Assembly: GCA_950022295.1 (NCBI GenBank)
Contig: OX465599.1
Coordinates: forward strand, 289,561,501 to 289,625,500
Source: Bromus sterilis
Lineage: Eukaryota > Streptophyta > Magnoliopsida > Poales > Poaceae
DNA length: 64,000 nt
Direction: 5' to 3'
The notes under the pieces were generated by a model. That model searched no databases and had not been told where the DNA came from. It saw nothing but the letters and a program-made list of their open reading frames with translations. Every line of letters begins with the position of its first letter. The stretch's first letter is position 1. Positions 45,184 through 57,751 of this stretch are shown piece by piece. A program made the position numbers and the translations under genes.

Positions 45184-47910
45184 ACATCCCCAAGCTTAAA
45201 TCCTGCTCGTCCTCGAGTAGGTAAATGATACCAACATAATTTCTGTGGTGACATGCTAGCAACCATAAAAGAACTTTGAAAAGTAAATTAATTAAGGTTA
45301 GAGATTCAAATCAAGTTATAACATGCAAGAGTCTATATTAGCATTGAAACAAGTAACAAAAGAACATTAGGTGCAAGAGCTCTCGCTGTCCGTGACTCGA
45401 ATGTCTCCAAATGGTGTTTGTGTGCACGAAGGGGGATAGAGAATACGAGAAAAAGTATTTTTGTGTTGAGAACTCAATCTACTAAAGTTTTCACACTTGG
45501 TCTTCTTTGGAATCTTATATTGACTCGTCCCCGGACCACTAGCCAGGTACAAGTCAATTTGATCCACTCCTTCTCGATATTTTGAGCACTCATGCAATGG
45601 ATGAGCGTAAGCACGAGAGTTGACACTTAGGATGGCAAAGAGAGAATATGGTGGAGGAGGAAGAAAAAAGTATAAGAAAGGCTCACATCAATGAGGACAA
45701 TCATAGGCAAGAGATGCCAAATGATAGATATGATGTGAGGAGTAGGGATTGCCAATGCAAAGGATGCACATACGAGCTAAGAAGCTCTCCAATGGAACTA
45801 TATGCAAAATAAACATCTCTATGGAGTACAAGGATATAGAGGAAGTACTAGTGTGGATCTCAAAAGGATAGTAGTGTTGCCCCTTTCTCTCCTTTTATTT
45901 ATTTTTCTCTTTTTCTATTTTTTTGTATTTTTTTGTGGCCTCAATGGCTCTTTCTATTTAACTCTCATTTGTCCTTTTTGGGATCTTTTAATGTGTCCAC
46001 TTTGGGATCTTTTCCTCACTTAAGGGAAACACTCTATTTTACAAGAAGGTAAAGGAGATCTTTCACACTTTACAAGGTACTCAAAAGCATAAAGAAGATG
46101 TAACTATCATGATGTATGCAATGTATGCCGCTGCTAGTGTAGCAGGAACATGTATGACATGAAGATCAAGTCATGAAGAGGTGGATGTTGCATGGAAATG
46201 TAACTTGGAAAGGCTATGGAAATGCCTTGATAGGTAGGTATGGTGGCTGTTTTGAGGAAAGATATAAGGAGGCTTATGATGACAGAGCGTATCATGTCAA
46301 GGGTTTGGATGTACCGGCGAAGGTGGACACCAATTCTCGGAGTGAGAAGAAGGCAATGCACGGCACAGGAAAGGCTAGCAAAATATGGGAAGGTGGAAGT
46401 GTCACCTTTCAATACTTACATTAGTCCGAAGAACTCATGCACTTATTATCGGTAACTATCAATCTAATAAGGAGGTTCACAAAGAGACAAGTACCCCGAG
46501 GAGGAGTGTATGGGGGTTTGGTTATCCTTGCGCATCCTCGACTCATGGTATGTGAGTGTTCTCTGATATTCGACCCCTCAGAAGAGTAGTGATCCATCTA
46601 GTAGCTAGAGTTCTCAACTAGTTTCGTAGGTTTTGAAAATACACATGGATTGCCCAAAATACGACACCTATCACTAATAGGCTAGAGCTCTTGACACCAA
46701 AAGTTCAAACATTACTCACATCAATGCCTCAAAACTATTGCAAGTTACTACTGAAATTAAATAGCAACCTCAATTACCTACTTTCAAGACAAGACACAAC
46801 TCAGTGCAACAACCAACTCTCTTAACAAGATAAACATGAAAACTAAAGAGAGTTCCAGCAACAAACTAAAAAAAAGCCTAGGCTCTTGCTAAAGACAAAC
46901 TAAGAATAAAACTAGACATGGCAGTAGCTATGAAAAGATAAAGAACACACAACAGCAAAAAGATAGGCATGAAGAATCCTATGATGTGTTCTAGATTTTG
47001 AAAGTGGAGCGTGTTTCTCTCCCACAAAAACTAAGACAGGATCTAACTTGTTATGAACAGCAAGCAAAGCTAAAGAAAACTAAAAATAAAACCTAAGAGC
47101 GAGACTCTCCAAGCATAGCACATAACACATGAAGTGATAAAAATATAGTGAGACCAAGGACGAACTGATGATTGTTGATGGAGAAGGGGATGCACGGGGG
47201 CATACCCAAGCTTAGACGCTTGAGTCTCCTTGAATATTTATTGGGGATTCATGGGGGAATCCCCAAGCTTGAGCGCTTGACAGTCCTGGATCTTCTTTCA
47301 TCATCTTCCATCGCACACTTGAAAACTCCCTTCATACATAACTCATCATAAGCTGATTAGAGAGGTTACTACCCTTAATAAATAAAAAAAATCTCCACTG
47401 GATATAAAGATATTCTTGAAGAGCTACTGTTTCTCAAGAGTGACAAAAAGTTTTTGCAAAGAAAAAGCAAGCTTAAGGTTTGCAAAAGTTAGGAGAGACA
47501 AAACGTGGCAGAATCTGTGAAAAACAGAACAGCAGATAGTAAAGAATTTTTTAGGGGCACTTATGCAACTCAAATAAAAAAACTCAGAACATACGGAAGT
47601 TTCGTAATTGTATAGTGCATACTGTGTAAAAAATTCAGCTCAAAAAGATGAACTGGGATTTTTCTGGAATTGTTCTGGTCACGAGGACAGAATCTGTTTT
47701 CTGGACAACATGTCACAACTTTTACTTCCCTTGCCGTAAGAGGCTATAACTTGGCACAAAGTTGAAAAATAAAGATACAATGATGTTGCTACAGTAGTAA
47801 AAAACATCAATACACAACAAAAGCAAAAAGAAAAACCTAAATTCGTTGCGGGATGCCTCCCGAAAGCGTTTCTTTAAAGCCATTAGCTAGGCTTGATGCA
47901 AAAAGAAGAA
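45184..47910 (-). other. 3' internal region of the Athila-type element, no pol
   Basis: 2.7 kb of AT-rich DNA where RT and integrase would normally lie. I found no RT, RNase H or integrase motif in either strand; the short ORFs are unrelated. The first 700 bp next to the LTR (45184-45850) recur at 61125-61480 and 63132-63898, so this is conserved 3' untranslated sequence of the family. Confidence 0.7.
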
Positions 47911-49944
47911 TCAAGTTTTATCAAGAGAAAGAGAATAACTAGCCCGAGTAACAGACTCAAAAGGTAACTTGATTTTATTTCTAGGGAAGTGTTCCATCCC
48001 CTTTTTGAATGGGAATTGGAATTTTATATTCCCCTCTTTCATGTCAATAACCGCACCAACGGTGCGAAGAAAAGGACGTCCCAAAATAATTGGACACAAA
48101 GGTTCACACTCTATATCCATAACAATAAAATAAACGTCAACATAATTGTCATTGACAATGATAAGAACATCGTCGATCTTCCCCAAAGGTTTCTTTACGG
48201 AAGAATCAACAAGAGGAACACCAAAAGAACAAGGCTCAAAAGGCTTCAATTCAAACATATCAAATATTCTTTTGGGCATAACGGAGGTACTAGCTCCAAC
48301 ATCACATAAAGCATAGCAAGAGAAGTTATTTAATTTGATTTTGATCATAGGGTCCCAACCATCATCTAGCTTCCTAGGTATGGAGTCTTCTACTCTAAGC
48401 TTCTCCTCCCTAGCTTTTATGAGAGCATTTGTGATATGCTCCGTGAAGGCAAGATTAAGTGTGCTAGTGTGGGGGTCCCTAGACATTTTGTGTAGTAAGC
48501 TAATAACTTCTGAGAGGGTACAACTATTAAAATCAATATCACTACTATCAAAGGTGGTAGTAGTGTCTTCTAGGATCACTTGTTTGAAACCCTCTATGTT
48601 CATAGGAGTTTCTTTATCTACGGTTGAGGTATTAGCATCACCATTAATAGGTCCAACGGGACTAGGAGTGCATTGGGTGCTAATAGTTTGAGTGTCCTCA
48701 ACAATTTGGATAGTGGCAACTGTGTGGTGTGTAGGAAGGCTCTTAATTCTATCCTCTTCTTCTTTTTCTCTAGCCCATCTTTCTTTGAGTTTAGCCATCA
48801 TCCTAATGTTTTCATTGATTTGTAACTGGATAGCATTAATAGGGGTGGCATTCTCCTCAAGGGGGGAGGTTCTAATTTTAAGCATCTCAATATCAAGGGC
48901 TAAGCTTTCTACCTTCAAAGAGAGATTATCTATTTTAGATAATTTCTATTCTACATTTTTGTTGAAGGCTTTTTGGGTAGTGATAAAGTATCTAAGCATG
49001 CTTTCTAATTCAGAAGAGGGGTTCTTGTTGCTAGGGTAGGTGTTGTTGTTCCCATAGTTAGATGGAAACGGTCTAGGATTACTAGCAAAATTTCCCCTAT
49101 AAGCATTGTTGTTGAAGTTGTTTCTAGCAATAAAGTTCACATCTACTTGTTCTTGAGCAACCAAAGAATTTAAAGGAACATCATGAGGATCAATAGAGGG
49201 TTGCTTGGTAAGCACAGACATAATTAAGTCAACTTTTTCATTGAAGGAGGTAATTTCCTCGACAGAATTTACCTTCCTACCTGTTGGAGCGCGTTCGGTG
49301 TGCCATTGGGATTAATTGGTCATCATTTCATCGAGAAGCTTCATGGCAGCACCAAGTGTAGTTGACATAAAGGTTCCTCCCGCGGCCGAATCTAACAGGT
49401 TCCGCGAGGTAAAATTCAAGCCTGCATAAAAAGTCTGGATAACCATCCAGGTAGTCAAACCATGTGTAGGGCATTTCTTAACAAGAGATTTCATTTGTTC
49501 CCAAGCTTGGACAACGTGTTCATTATCCAATTTCTTAAAATTCATAATATTACTCCTCAATTGGATAATCTTAGTAGGAGGGTAGTACTTCCCTATAAAA
49601 GCATCTTTGCACTTATCCCAAGAATCTATGCTATTTCTAGGCAAATATTGAAACCAAATTTTGGCATCTCCCCTTAAAGAGAAAGGAAAGAGCTTGAGCT
49701 TAACAACATCACCTTCTACTTATTTATACTTTTGCATATCACATAATTCAACAAAATTATTCAAGTGTAAAGCAGCATCATCTCCAGCACCAGAGAATTG
49801 GTCTCTCATAACAAGGTTTAGCAAAGCAGGTTTAATTTCATAAGAGGTAGCTGAAGTGGCAGGTGTGGCAATGGGAGTGCAGATAAAGTCTTGGTTGTTG
49901 TGACTAGTGAAGTCACACAACTTGGTGTTTTCAGTGGAACCCAT
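47911..49944 (-). pseudogene. Gag-protease of the Athila-type element
   Basis: One frame runs from MGSTENTKLCDF (49944) to the stop at 47911, interrupted by stops at 49720, 49312 and 48946. In order: a gag core (NSIDSWDKCKDAFIGKYYPP, VVQAWEQMKSLVKKCP, FYAGL), an Asn-rich linker, a Glu/Lys-rich helix (LKERWAREKEEEDR) and a retropepsin with CDVGASTSVMPKRIFDM and PIILGRPFL. The CD(V/L)GAS..VMP form is typical of Athila-like proteases. No zinc knuckle is apparent. There is no frameshift, so only three codon changes separate it from an open frame of about 680 residues. Confidence 0.83.
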
Positions 49945-50081
49945 AGTAGCAGCAAGTGTGGCAGATTTTTTTGTAGTTTTTGATAAAAGACACAAAGATA
50001 AATACTGAAAGATAAACTAACAAGACTAAAAAAGCAAAGGTAAAGGGTAGTGTGCAACTCCCCTATCTTAGCACTTGGAGT

Positions 50082-50098
50082 CCCCGGCAACGGCGCCA
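50082..50098 (-). promoter_or_regulatory. Primer-binding site, tRNA-Asp type
   Basis: The minus strand reads TGGCGCCGTTGCCGGGG, complementary to the 3' end of plant tRNA-Asp including CCA. It lies 11 bp inside the LTR edge at 50110. This differs from the tRNA-iMet sites of elements A and H and supports Athila-lineage membership. Confidence 0.85.
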
Positions 50099-50109
50099 GA
50101 AAACTTGCT

Positions 50110-51727
50110 TGATGGCTTCTCGCCCCTTCGTTGGTAACCCCAAGTGGAAGGTTGATATGTAGTGCAGCAGCAGTTTTCCCTCGGTGAAGATACCAAGGTC
50201 TGTCTCCAGCAGGACTGCAGAGATGATAAGTAGGTGCCAGCGGCGCAACTGACGCAGACCTGCACACAGACACAGATAACTTTGTTCCCAACGAAGTTCA
50301 GAGAGGTTGTCAATATCTCCGGTCTTGTTTTTTACAAAGGATAAACGCACGAGATAATGATAGCAAAGAAAAGCAGTACAGTAAATGCAGCGTGGAAACA
50401 GTTATAAGGATATGGACCGGGATACGTGATGTTCGCTAGTGATGTCTCTCTCCCAAAAGACGATAAAATTGCTATGCGAGGTAAATAAATTACAGAAAGG
50501 CAATTGACAGGATTATGAACGCACCGCAATGCTAACTATGCTACAAAAGAAAGGAAGAGGCTCAAAAGCACGGGCAGTACGCCAAAATAAGTAGACTGAA
50601 ATCCAACTGCATCTACTACTAATCATCCACCTTGAGATATCTATCCAGAACATCTCGCTGGTATTAAGTTGGAGCCCCACCCAAAGTGTAAACCCAAAGC
50701 AACAGACAACTGCATTAAAAAGAACTCTGCGTAAAGTAAACAATCCTTGTAACCGCGGTTACAAGCACCGTTGTTTTCCCCCTTGTGGCAACAGCACATC
50801 CCCTAGACTCATGTTTCTGTCACTCAAGCGTGTCATTGGGGGGGCATGAACCCACAATCTAGCACAACGTTCCCTCTTGGAGTCACTACCTACTACTTGG
50901 CCAAAGCAATAAACAGCAACGGAAAACATGCAAGAATTACTTAGGAACAAAAAATATAAGAGATAAAAACCAAATATATTACTCTATCACAATCTGAACA
51001 TAATCTCATAATCCATCAGATCCAATCAAACTCAACATAGCAATAGCAGAAATATTACAAAGATGCCTCGATCATGTAGGGCAGCTCACGAGGTCTAAAC
51101 AATGAAGATCAAAGAGGGGAGGAGAACATCACATAGCTACTGATCACGGACCCATGGTCCAAGGAAAACTACTCACGAGACATCCGGGGAGCATCCATGG
51201 TGGAGAGGAGACTCCCGGAGGTCAATCCTCTCTCCGGCAGGGTGCCGGGAAGAGGTCTTCTGGTGCTTCCGATCTTGGAAGCACGGCGGCGGCGGAACAG
51301 AGGCGAGTTCGCGGAATAGGGTTCTCCTTCTGGAGTTTTCCCGTTACGGGGGATAAATAGGCGAAGGGGGGAAGCCAGAGGTGGACCAGGGGCCCCATGC
51401 GCCCCCTGGCGCGGCCAGGGGTGGGGTCGCGCCGGGTGGCCTCCTGGGCCCCCCTGTCTCCCCTCTGGCCCCTCCCGGGCTCTTCTCGAAGCTTCATGTA
51501 CGCTGATTTTTCCTGTATTTTTCCCGAAATTTTTCTGGAAATTTTTATATGGGGGAAAACTGAAATAGAAAAACAGCAGAAAACAGGAACTGGCACTGGG
51601 GTGCACTGAGTTAATAGGTTATTCCAAATATGATCAAAAGTGTATGAAAGTGTATCTAGATCATAGCAATATCACACAAAACATGCATGGAGCAAGCAGA
51701 AATTATAGATACGTTTTGGATGTATCA
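50110..51727 (-). repeat. 5' LTR of the Athila-type element
   Basis: 1618 bp, TGATGGCTTCTCGCC to TTTTGGATGTATCA on the plus strand. It is the partner of 43556-45183, with scattered substitutions and a few short indels. Confidence 0.88.
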
Positions 51728-53200
51728 GTCGCGCCCGCCTGCGCCTAGCCGTTGCCGGCTCCGCCAGCTCATGCTCGCTGGCCAGGCCGTGCGCCTTGCC
51801 ACACGCCCTCCTGCGGCGACGCTTGCCCCGAAAGAGGCGCTCTCTGGCTGCACTACGCAGCATCGAGCAAGGCCCAGGACGGCCACAACTTGTGGTATCC
51901 ATTATTCCTAGCACCGCATAGGAGAAAGAAGAGGCAACCTTATCTCTTCATCATTTTTGCAGAGAAGTCCTTATGTTTACGGGAAATCGTAAACCGGGAT
52001 TCTGTTTTTTTTCTAGTGTATTTTTTTGAAGATTTCTAGTGTATTTCAGAATACATATTGATGTAATATATCTCCAGGTTTGTACGTGTTCAGATTATTA
52101 CATCCATTTGCTATTGAGATTTTTAATCTCGTGCAAAGATAAATGGTGTATTTTTACAGTACCGTTTCTCCGTTGAGTATAATGTATTTCGGAATACTTT
52201 TATGTTGTATCTATTTCCATGTTAAACACATGTCGAGAATAATACATCCATTTGCAATTGAGATTTTCAATTTCTTGCAAATATAGATGAAATATTCAAG
52301 GTGATTTCCTCAAATTGATGCTTGGGATCACAAGGTAGTCATATGGATCTACTGCCTACGCATATTATCGATGACTACTGATAAAATCTATATTTTGTCG
52401 CCTCGACATTATAATTTCTTTACAAAGTGCTTTCTCACACATTTTATTAAGTCATGACATAAGGCATTAGGAGTGAGTATCTACTGAGATTATACTTCCT
52501 AGTGCTGCGAGATCTACTCCATTTTGGAGATTATCGTCAAGGTGTCATCCTTAGCAATTTGAGATTCACACTAATGATTTCAAGCCACCTCCTTGAAATC
52601 TATTAATTTTTCAACCTAGATATGTATTTATATTACGCAATCTGTAATATAAATAAATTACCGGTTTTTCACCGGAGATGATATGTTCTATGTGTTTACC
52701 ACATTGCCATTTTTCAAGAACATGTCTTAGCGGTCGAGAATTTATTTCTCCCACACAACAGATGGTATGTTTTATGTGTTTACCACATTTCCATTTTTCA
52801 TGAACATGTCTTAGCGGTCGAGATTGATTTCTCCCACACAACAGACTTGTAAATTTTTGACAATCACATCTTCCTCATTACATTAGGAAAACACTAGGTA
52901 ATGAGTTCGATCTACTGACCATGTGCAGACTACCACTCTTACGGAGAGTCCTACGTTTTGTTAATCTCGACAAACGATTACCTCCAACGTGTTTTTCCTT
53001 ATATTTAAATTGTGCCATACACAAGGTAATAGAACCATGCGCATCTACTGACATTGTCTGATTATGCAGTCTATTATTGTGAGATCTATATGATCTTCAA
53101 CGTGTTATGTTCCTACGATTGAGGTTGAGAATTTTCAAGTTGTACACTTGAGTAAAAAAATGCATTCTTAGTACAAACCATGATGGTTTTTAATTTACTA
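51728..53200 (+). other. Copia C internal region, non-coding or unrecognised
   Basis: 51728-51905 continues the GC-rich block cut by the gypsy. From 51950 it is AT-rich with no recognisable gag. An 85-bp direct repeat (ATGTTNTATGTGTTTACCAC...CTCCCACACAACAGA) starts at 52683 and 52768. Confidence 0.55.
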
Positions 53201-56200
53201 CTGGTAAAATAATTATCTCTGATTTGCCCCTATAAGTAATCGATGGCTAAGTATTTTGAGGCTCTTTCCCTCAATGACCACAACTGATTTAAGCGGGTTA
53301 TGGACATCAAGATCAGTCTTGCATCCCATGGGATAGCGCGTGCAATCCAAGCCACGCCTCCGGGACGCAAAAGACCTCAAGGGTAATGGTTTGAAACTCA
53401 CTTCAAACCCTCAACCTGACACCATCAAGCTGTCACGGGACCCTATGAGCACGGAGAACATGATGGTTGAACATGCATCAACCGAGATGTTTGGAGACTA
53501 CATTTAGTCCCTTAGTCTCCTTAGTGATCTATTTATCTATGTCCATTTATGATGTTCGAATAAGAACATGATTATTGTTGTCATCATATATTATATATCA
53601 CAATATATTGTATCAGCACTTTGGTACAAATACATTTGTATGTATTCGATATATATGATAGAGATTTTCATACTTGAAATCTTCAAGTCTATATATAGAT
53701 TTCTACGGGGGTCAATCATATGAAAGATGATATGTGCCTTGCGGACATATGCACCACAAACTCTGCATCCAGGGAAATATAATGTTTCCACTCTTACTAA
53801 GAGGCAAGGAAATATTTCAATAATCGTTGGACGCGATGATGTAATTGTTGACTCAACTCAAGTCATATTACTATCCCTATGGGTACTTGAGTATTAAAAT
53901 ATGCTCCACTGTATCTCGATATAACTCGTACCATACTACAATAGAGATATCCGTCAAAATAGTTTCCATAGCGAAACTTTTGATGACAACAAAGAGAAAT
54001 TCTTCTCTTCACCCAATACGGATATGGCAATCCCATTATCTTCTTATCATCTGAATTGCACTATACATACTACAAAACCCGTAGCATCTGTTGCATACAT
54101 GATAGCTTCCAAAATGTCTTCTACATGAAAAACTTGGCATACTCGCCTTGGTTATTTCGACATTGGGTTGAAACAGAAACTATCTGCAATTTTATTGATC
54201 ATTCTTAAAATGTTGCGACATTCTAGCAATATTTAGATTTTATGTGGATTACATGCGATGAAGGGAAGCTAACTTTAAGGCTCGCACTCCTTAAAGTCTA
54301 CGTTGAACCACTCAAACACCTTGAATTCATCAGGTCGAGGTAAGTGGCTCTTCCCAACCATTTACTAGACCATTCAGGTATCCCATGGTTCTAAAAGACA
54401 CAACTACATGATGTCTTATGTGTGCATTTAGCCACACTAAACCATTGGCTCATTATCCTGAACATCGATTTCAAGCAAATCGAATGAACAATGTCACCAA
54501 AATTCTTATTGTGTGCCTTTAATATGGCCCTAGAATTGAATTTTAGCACTTTGTTCTATGTGTCTAGATTCAATATGGTTTGGTAGAATCCTTTATCCAA
54601 ATAATTAAGATCGTTACATGATCTTTACTTTAAAATTGTAAATTACCAACTTTACGTTGGAGTCATGCAGTTTTACACGCTCATGACAAACTGCACAATA
54701 TTATTCCCCTTTATCTTTGATACGTGGAAATCTATCAAGCATTTCCCATCTGCGGTAATTCGGTTATACACTGATATCACCACCACAACATACATCATTG
54801 GCCCCTCAACATATATGTGGGATCTATGTGAGGAATGACTGTATTTCCATCAATACGTCAAGCCCCTCTCATGGGGAGTTATTCTAGGCCAGTATGCTGC
54901 TACAACGAGGAATATTTCCAGGCATTAGGGGGAGAATTCAAGTACCATGCATAATGCCAGGAAATTATTGAAATGTTCAACACATTTCTACCTCAAATTC
55001 ACGTACTCAAAGATCTGGATCATGTGTTCAGAATATTTGCAACACATTGCAAATAACTTGCCAAATTCGTTTACTGAATATAAAGGTGTCACACAATCCT
55101 ACAATCCTGCAAAAATATGCCTGAAAGAGTGAAGGTACCAACAAAAATCACTCCACTCCCAGTTCAAAGCAACATGGGGAGAAGCATGACAACAGTACAT
55201 CAGGATTCAGCTTCTCGCAAGCAAGGATATTAAGGCCATTGAATCAGTAAATGCAAGTCAACTTCACGTTGATAGACACCTAATGGGTATTATACACCCA
55301 GTGGATGGGAAACCTCCACCAACCCAGGTCATAGTGCACACAATGACCGGGACATCGAAATACCCGACTCAACTGCATTGGGAAATCGCGAGAAGTCGTC
55401 ATGGGTAACGATATTTCCATCAACTATATATAAACATATAGATTCTGGAGAATCATTAACCGGAAGTATACAATTGTCGACATACATTTCTCAAATAGAT
55501 TGCAAAAACCTTTCAAATTATTCATGTCCAAAGACCATGGCCATGGCAAAGTGTGAACAACACTCGAACTGAACTCAAGCGAAGGATGCAATTCTAAGTA
55601 GAAATAATCTTGCTCAATAAGGGAAGGTATTCACATAAGAAATACCTACACCTGTTTCTTTCTGGAAACAAAATGAGAACACGAGGTGGTGAAATATAGA
55701 GAAAGTATTGTAGCACAAGGGTTTACGTAGATACCCAACTAATCTCCAGAGGTGGAATCTCTTTCCGATAGCTTATATCATTGACAATATAAAATCATCT
55801 ATCTATGCAGTTGATCGATGTAGTGATCACATATCCATGTGGCTCACTAGATTCAGACATATATGATTGATTTCCAATGAAATCTCAATTTTGAATCGAA
55901 ATAAAAAATGCAACATACATTGTGTAAAAATCAATAAGTCACCATACGACTTATTGTTGTCGGTACATATGGTACAACCGACGCAGTGAGTTCCTTATAC
56001 ACAAGGATTACTCCTACAATGATGATTATCCATGTTTATGTGTCATACACAATGACTACTCCTGCAATGACTACACATGTAATCATCTAAATGATGAATT
56101 TTAATATGAAGGATTTGGGTAAAACCAAAATACCGCTCGTTACTACAATTTGAGCATCTTCATTCATTCATTCATTCATTCATTATGGTATACTATATTG

Positions 56201-57170
56201 TCTATATCCAGAATATATTGGGGAAATTCATTGTGGAAAAATCTTACCCATCCATAACTCTCATGGTATTTCATTATCTAGACGTAGAAAAAGATCTATT
56301 TAGACCAAGAGATGATAGAAATGAGATATTGGGACTCAACGTTCCATAATGCCATTGGATCCACCATAAACAATTGGTTGGGACTAAAGAGTATCTTTCG
56401 ATATCTCCAAGGCGTCAAACATCTTGCCCTGGTTTCCAGTTTCAAGGAAATATGAATACCAATATCATTGGATACATTGATCAGATCCCCACTATGCAGA
56501 TCATAGACAAGCTTAGTGTTCCTACAAGGTGTGGAAGCCATTTCATGAAAGTCTCTGAAACAGACCTTAGTGGCTACATCCACCAACCATTATCTCAAAG
56601 ATAATGTTTGTGTTGCCCGGATGTAAACAGGTTACGTAACAAGCAATATCACTATATTGCTCATCTTGCAAGTCAAATCATACAACAAAATCATACGTTT
56701 GTTCACAAATTCTGTACCAACTTCGACATCTAGAAAATGTTCCTGAAATTGGTATTCGACAACTTTGAGATATGCAAGGATTAGGGGGAGTATCTTCCTA
56801 AATTACTTCTGTTCAATACATCATATTATACTCTTTTTCCCTTTATGAGTTTACTTCATAGGTTCTCATCAAGGTTTTTAATGAGGTAATATCAACACAA
56901 GATCCATGTCATACTTTCTATTTTCCCCACCGAGGTTTTAAGAAAGTATATACGACATATTTATTGTCCTTTTAATTCGATGGATTTTCCTCATATCGAG
57001 TTAACATAGACAATAATCATTATATGTTGCGACATTTTCTCCTTATTTTTCCCACTGGGTTTGAAGGAGTTTTTGCAACATATCAAACACTATACTCCTC
57101 ATATTTTTCCCACATGATTTTTGGTGGAGCTATATTTCTAGATGATGGTGCTACACTAACAAGCATAGAT
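53200..57170 (+). pseudogene. Copia C pol remains (integrase end, RT, RNase H)
   Basis: Decayed plus-strand polyprotein in shifting frames. Recognisable parts are an integrase/linker tail (ANNLPNSFTEYKGVTQSY, about 55050), the start of RT (PTPVSFWKQNEN, about 55650; PIAYIIDNIKSSIYAVD, about 55770), the copia RT motif DLGKTKY (about 56113), a SLDVEKDLFRPRDD-like segment (about 56275, readable better in copy D) and an RNase H end near 56530-56600. Many stops. A run of six ATTC units at about 56162-56185 disrupts RT. Confidence 0.7.
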
Positions 57171-57180
57171 TAGGGGGGGG

Positions 57181-57395
57181 TGTTAGGATTTAATTAATCC
57201 TATTAATCCATGCTTAAGGAATAGATGGCGGTTGTCATATGGGAACCGATGTCGGTTCCTCATGCCTTCTCGGACAGACAACTTTTCACTTGGTGTCCTT
57301 TGTAATCTATAAATAGATGTACTCATCATCAATAAAGATTGAATGGATTCATTTTTATATCTGTTGATTCTCTCTCTTGTTCTCTACTCTCAATA
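57181..57395 (+). repeat. 3' LTR of copia C
   Basis: 215 bp, partner of 42595-42808, directly after a G tract (TTAGGGGGGGG). It ends CTCTCAATA and is followed by the ATTTT target copy. Confidence 0.87.
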
Positions 57396-57426
57396 ATTTT
57401 AACTGGCTTACTTATTGATTTTGCAG

Positions 57427-57486
57427 GTGCTTATCTAGCGTTATGCGACGTCTCAGTTTGTGCCTGCAACATCGACGACTGTGATG
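57427..57486 (+). pseudogene. Putative F-box gene, exon 4
   Basis: Between an acceptor (TGATTTTGCAG) and a donor (GATG|GTTGGT) lie 60 bases reading AYLALCDVSVCACNIDDCDG in the phase left by exon 3. The C-x-C-N...C-D-G pattern resembles the cysteine segment of RMF-type F-box proteins that follows the exon 3 motif. Short, so confidence comes from phase and order. Confidence 0.5.
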
Positions 57487-57553
57487 GTTGGTCAATCTGC
57501 CACACATATTATATATTGTTAGTTCTGCAAGCAACTCTACATTTGTTTATCGA

Positions 57554-57751
57554 ATGCAAGTACGTCACGGGTTTTGGAGGACCGGCACTATGAACTGCAT
57601 CTGGACGAAAACTTCTATGAGGGCAAGTTGGAGTACGACGACCTGGGCGAGTATTACACTGACATGGAGGTGGAGACTTCTGTCGCCGGCTTCTTTGATG
57701 CCAGCAGGCTTACTATTGAGAGGAAACTAGAGAGGCAACAAATAAATCAAC
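57554..57751 (+). pseudogene. Putative F-box gene, exon 5 (truncated)
   Basis: It reads VLEDRHYELHLDENFYEG, then KLEYDDLGEYYTDMEVE and FFDASRLTIERK. RMF-like proteins have a VLDARH.ELFL...YE.IG segment here. An ATGCAAG (57554-57560) sits 10-11 bases before GTTTTGGAG, which suggests a small insertion in an original M-Q-V-L-E. The exon 4 phase does not match, so it is broken. The right end is cut by the LTR of copia D at 57752. Confidence 0.55.

Larger units (their letters stand above)
43556..51727 (-). mobile_element. Complete non-autonomous Athila-type gypsy element in copia C
   Basis: 8172 bp with LTRs 43556-45183 and 50110-51727, a tRNA-Asp-type primer-binding site (50082-50098) and a purine-rich tract (45184-45197, minus AAGCTTGGGGATGT). 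Flanks are GTCGT (43551-43555) and GTCGC (51728-51732), one mismatch in five. Between the LTRs there is gag-protease only: no RT, RNase H or integrase was seen in 45184-47910. Retaining gag-PR while lacking pol resembles known Triticeae Athila-lineage elements such as Sabrina, a comparison made from memory. Confidence 0.85.
42595..57395 (+). mobile_element. Ty1/copia element C with a nested gypsy element
   Basis: The LTR pair 42595-42808 and 57181-57395 (about 215 bp, TGTTAGGATTTAATTAATCC to CTCTCAATA) is flanked by the 5-bp duplication ATTTT (42590-42594, 57396-57400). A G-rich purine tract (57170-57180) precedes the 3' LTR. The ends are not TG..CA, but the duplication fixes them. Without the nested gypsy (43556-51727) it is about 6.6 kb. 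It lies in the intron between exons 3 and 4 of the F-box gene, in the same orientation. Pol is decayed. Confidence 0.87.

Noticed and set aside
46173..46455. Plus-strand ORFs of 71-83 codons in the Athila-type 3' region
   Set aside because: They overlap each other in different frames, lack domains and lie antisense in the untranslated part of the element.
48335..49039. Plus-strand ORFs of 115-118 codons rich in Ser and Leu
   Set aside because: They are antisense shadows of the Athila-type gag-protease.
57427..57751. Reading exons 4 and 5 as part of copia C or D
   Set aside because: They lie outside the target duplication of C and left of the LTR edge of D, and the translation does not resemble copia proteins.
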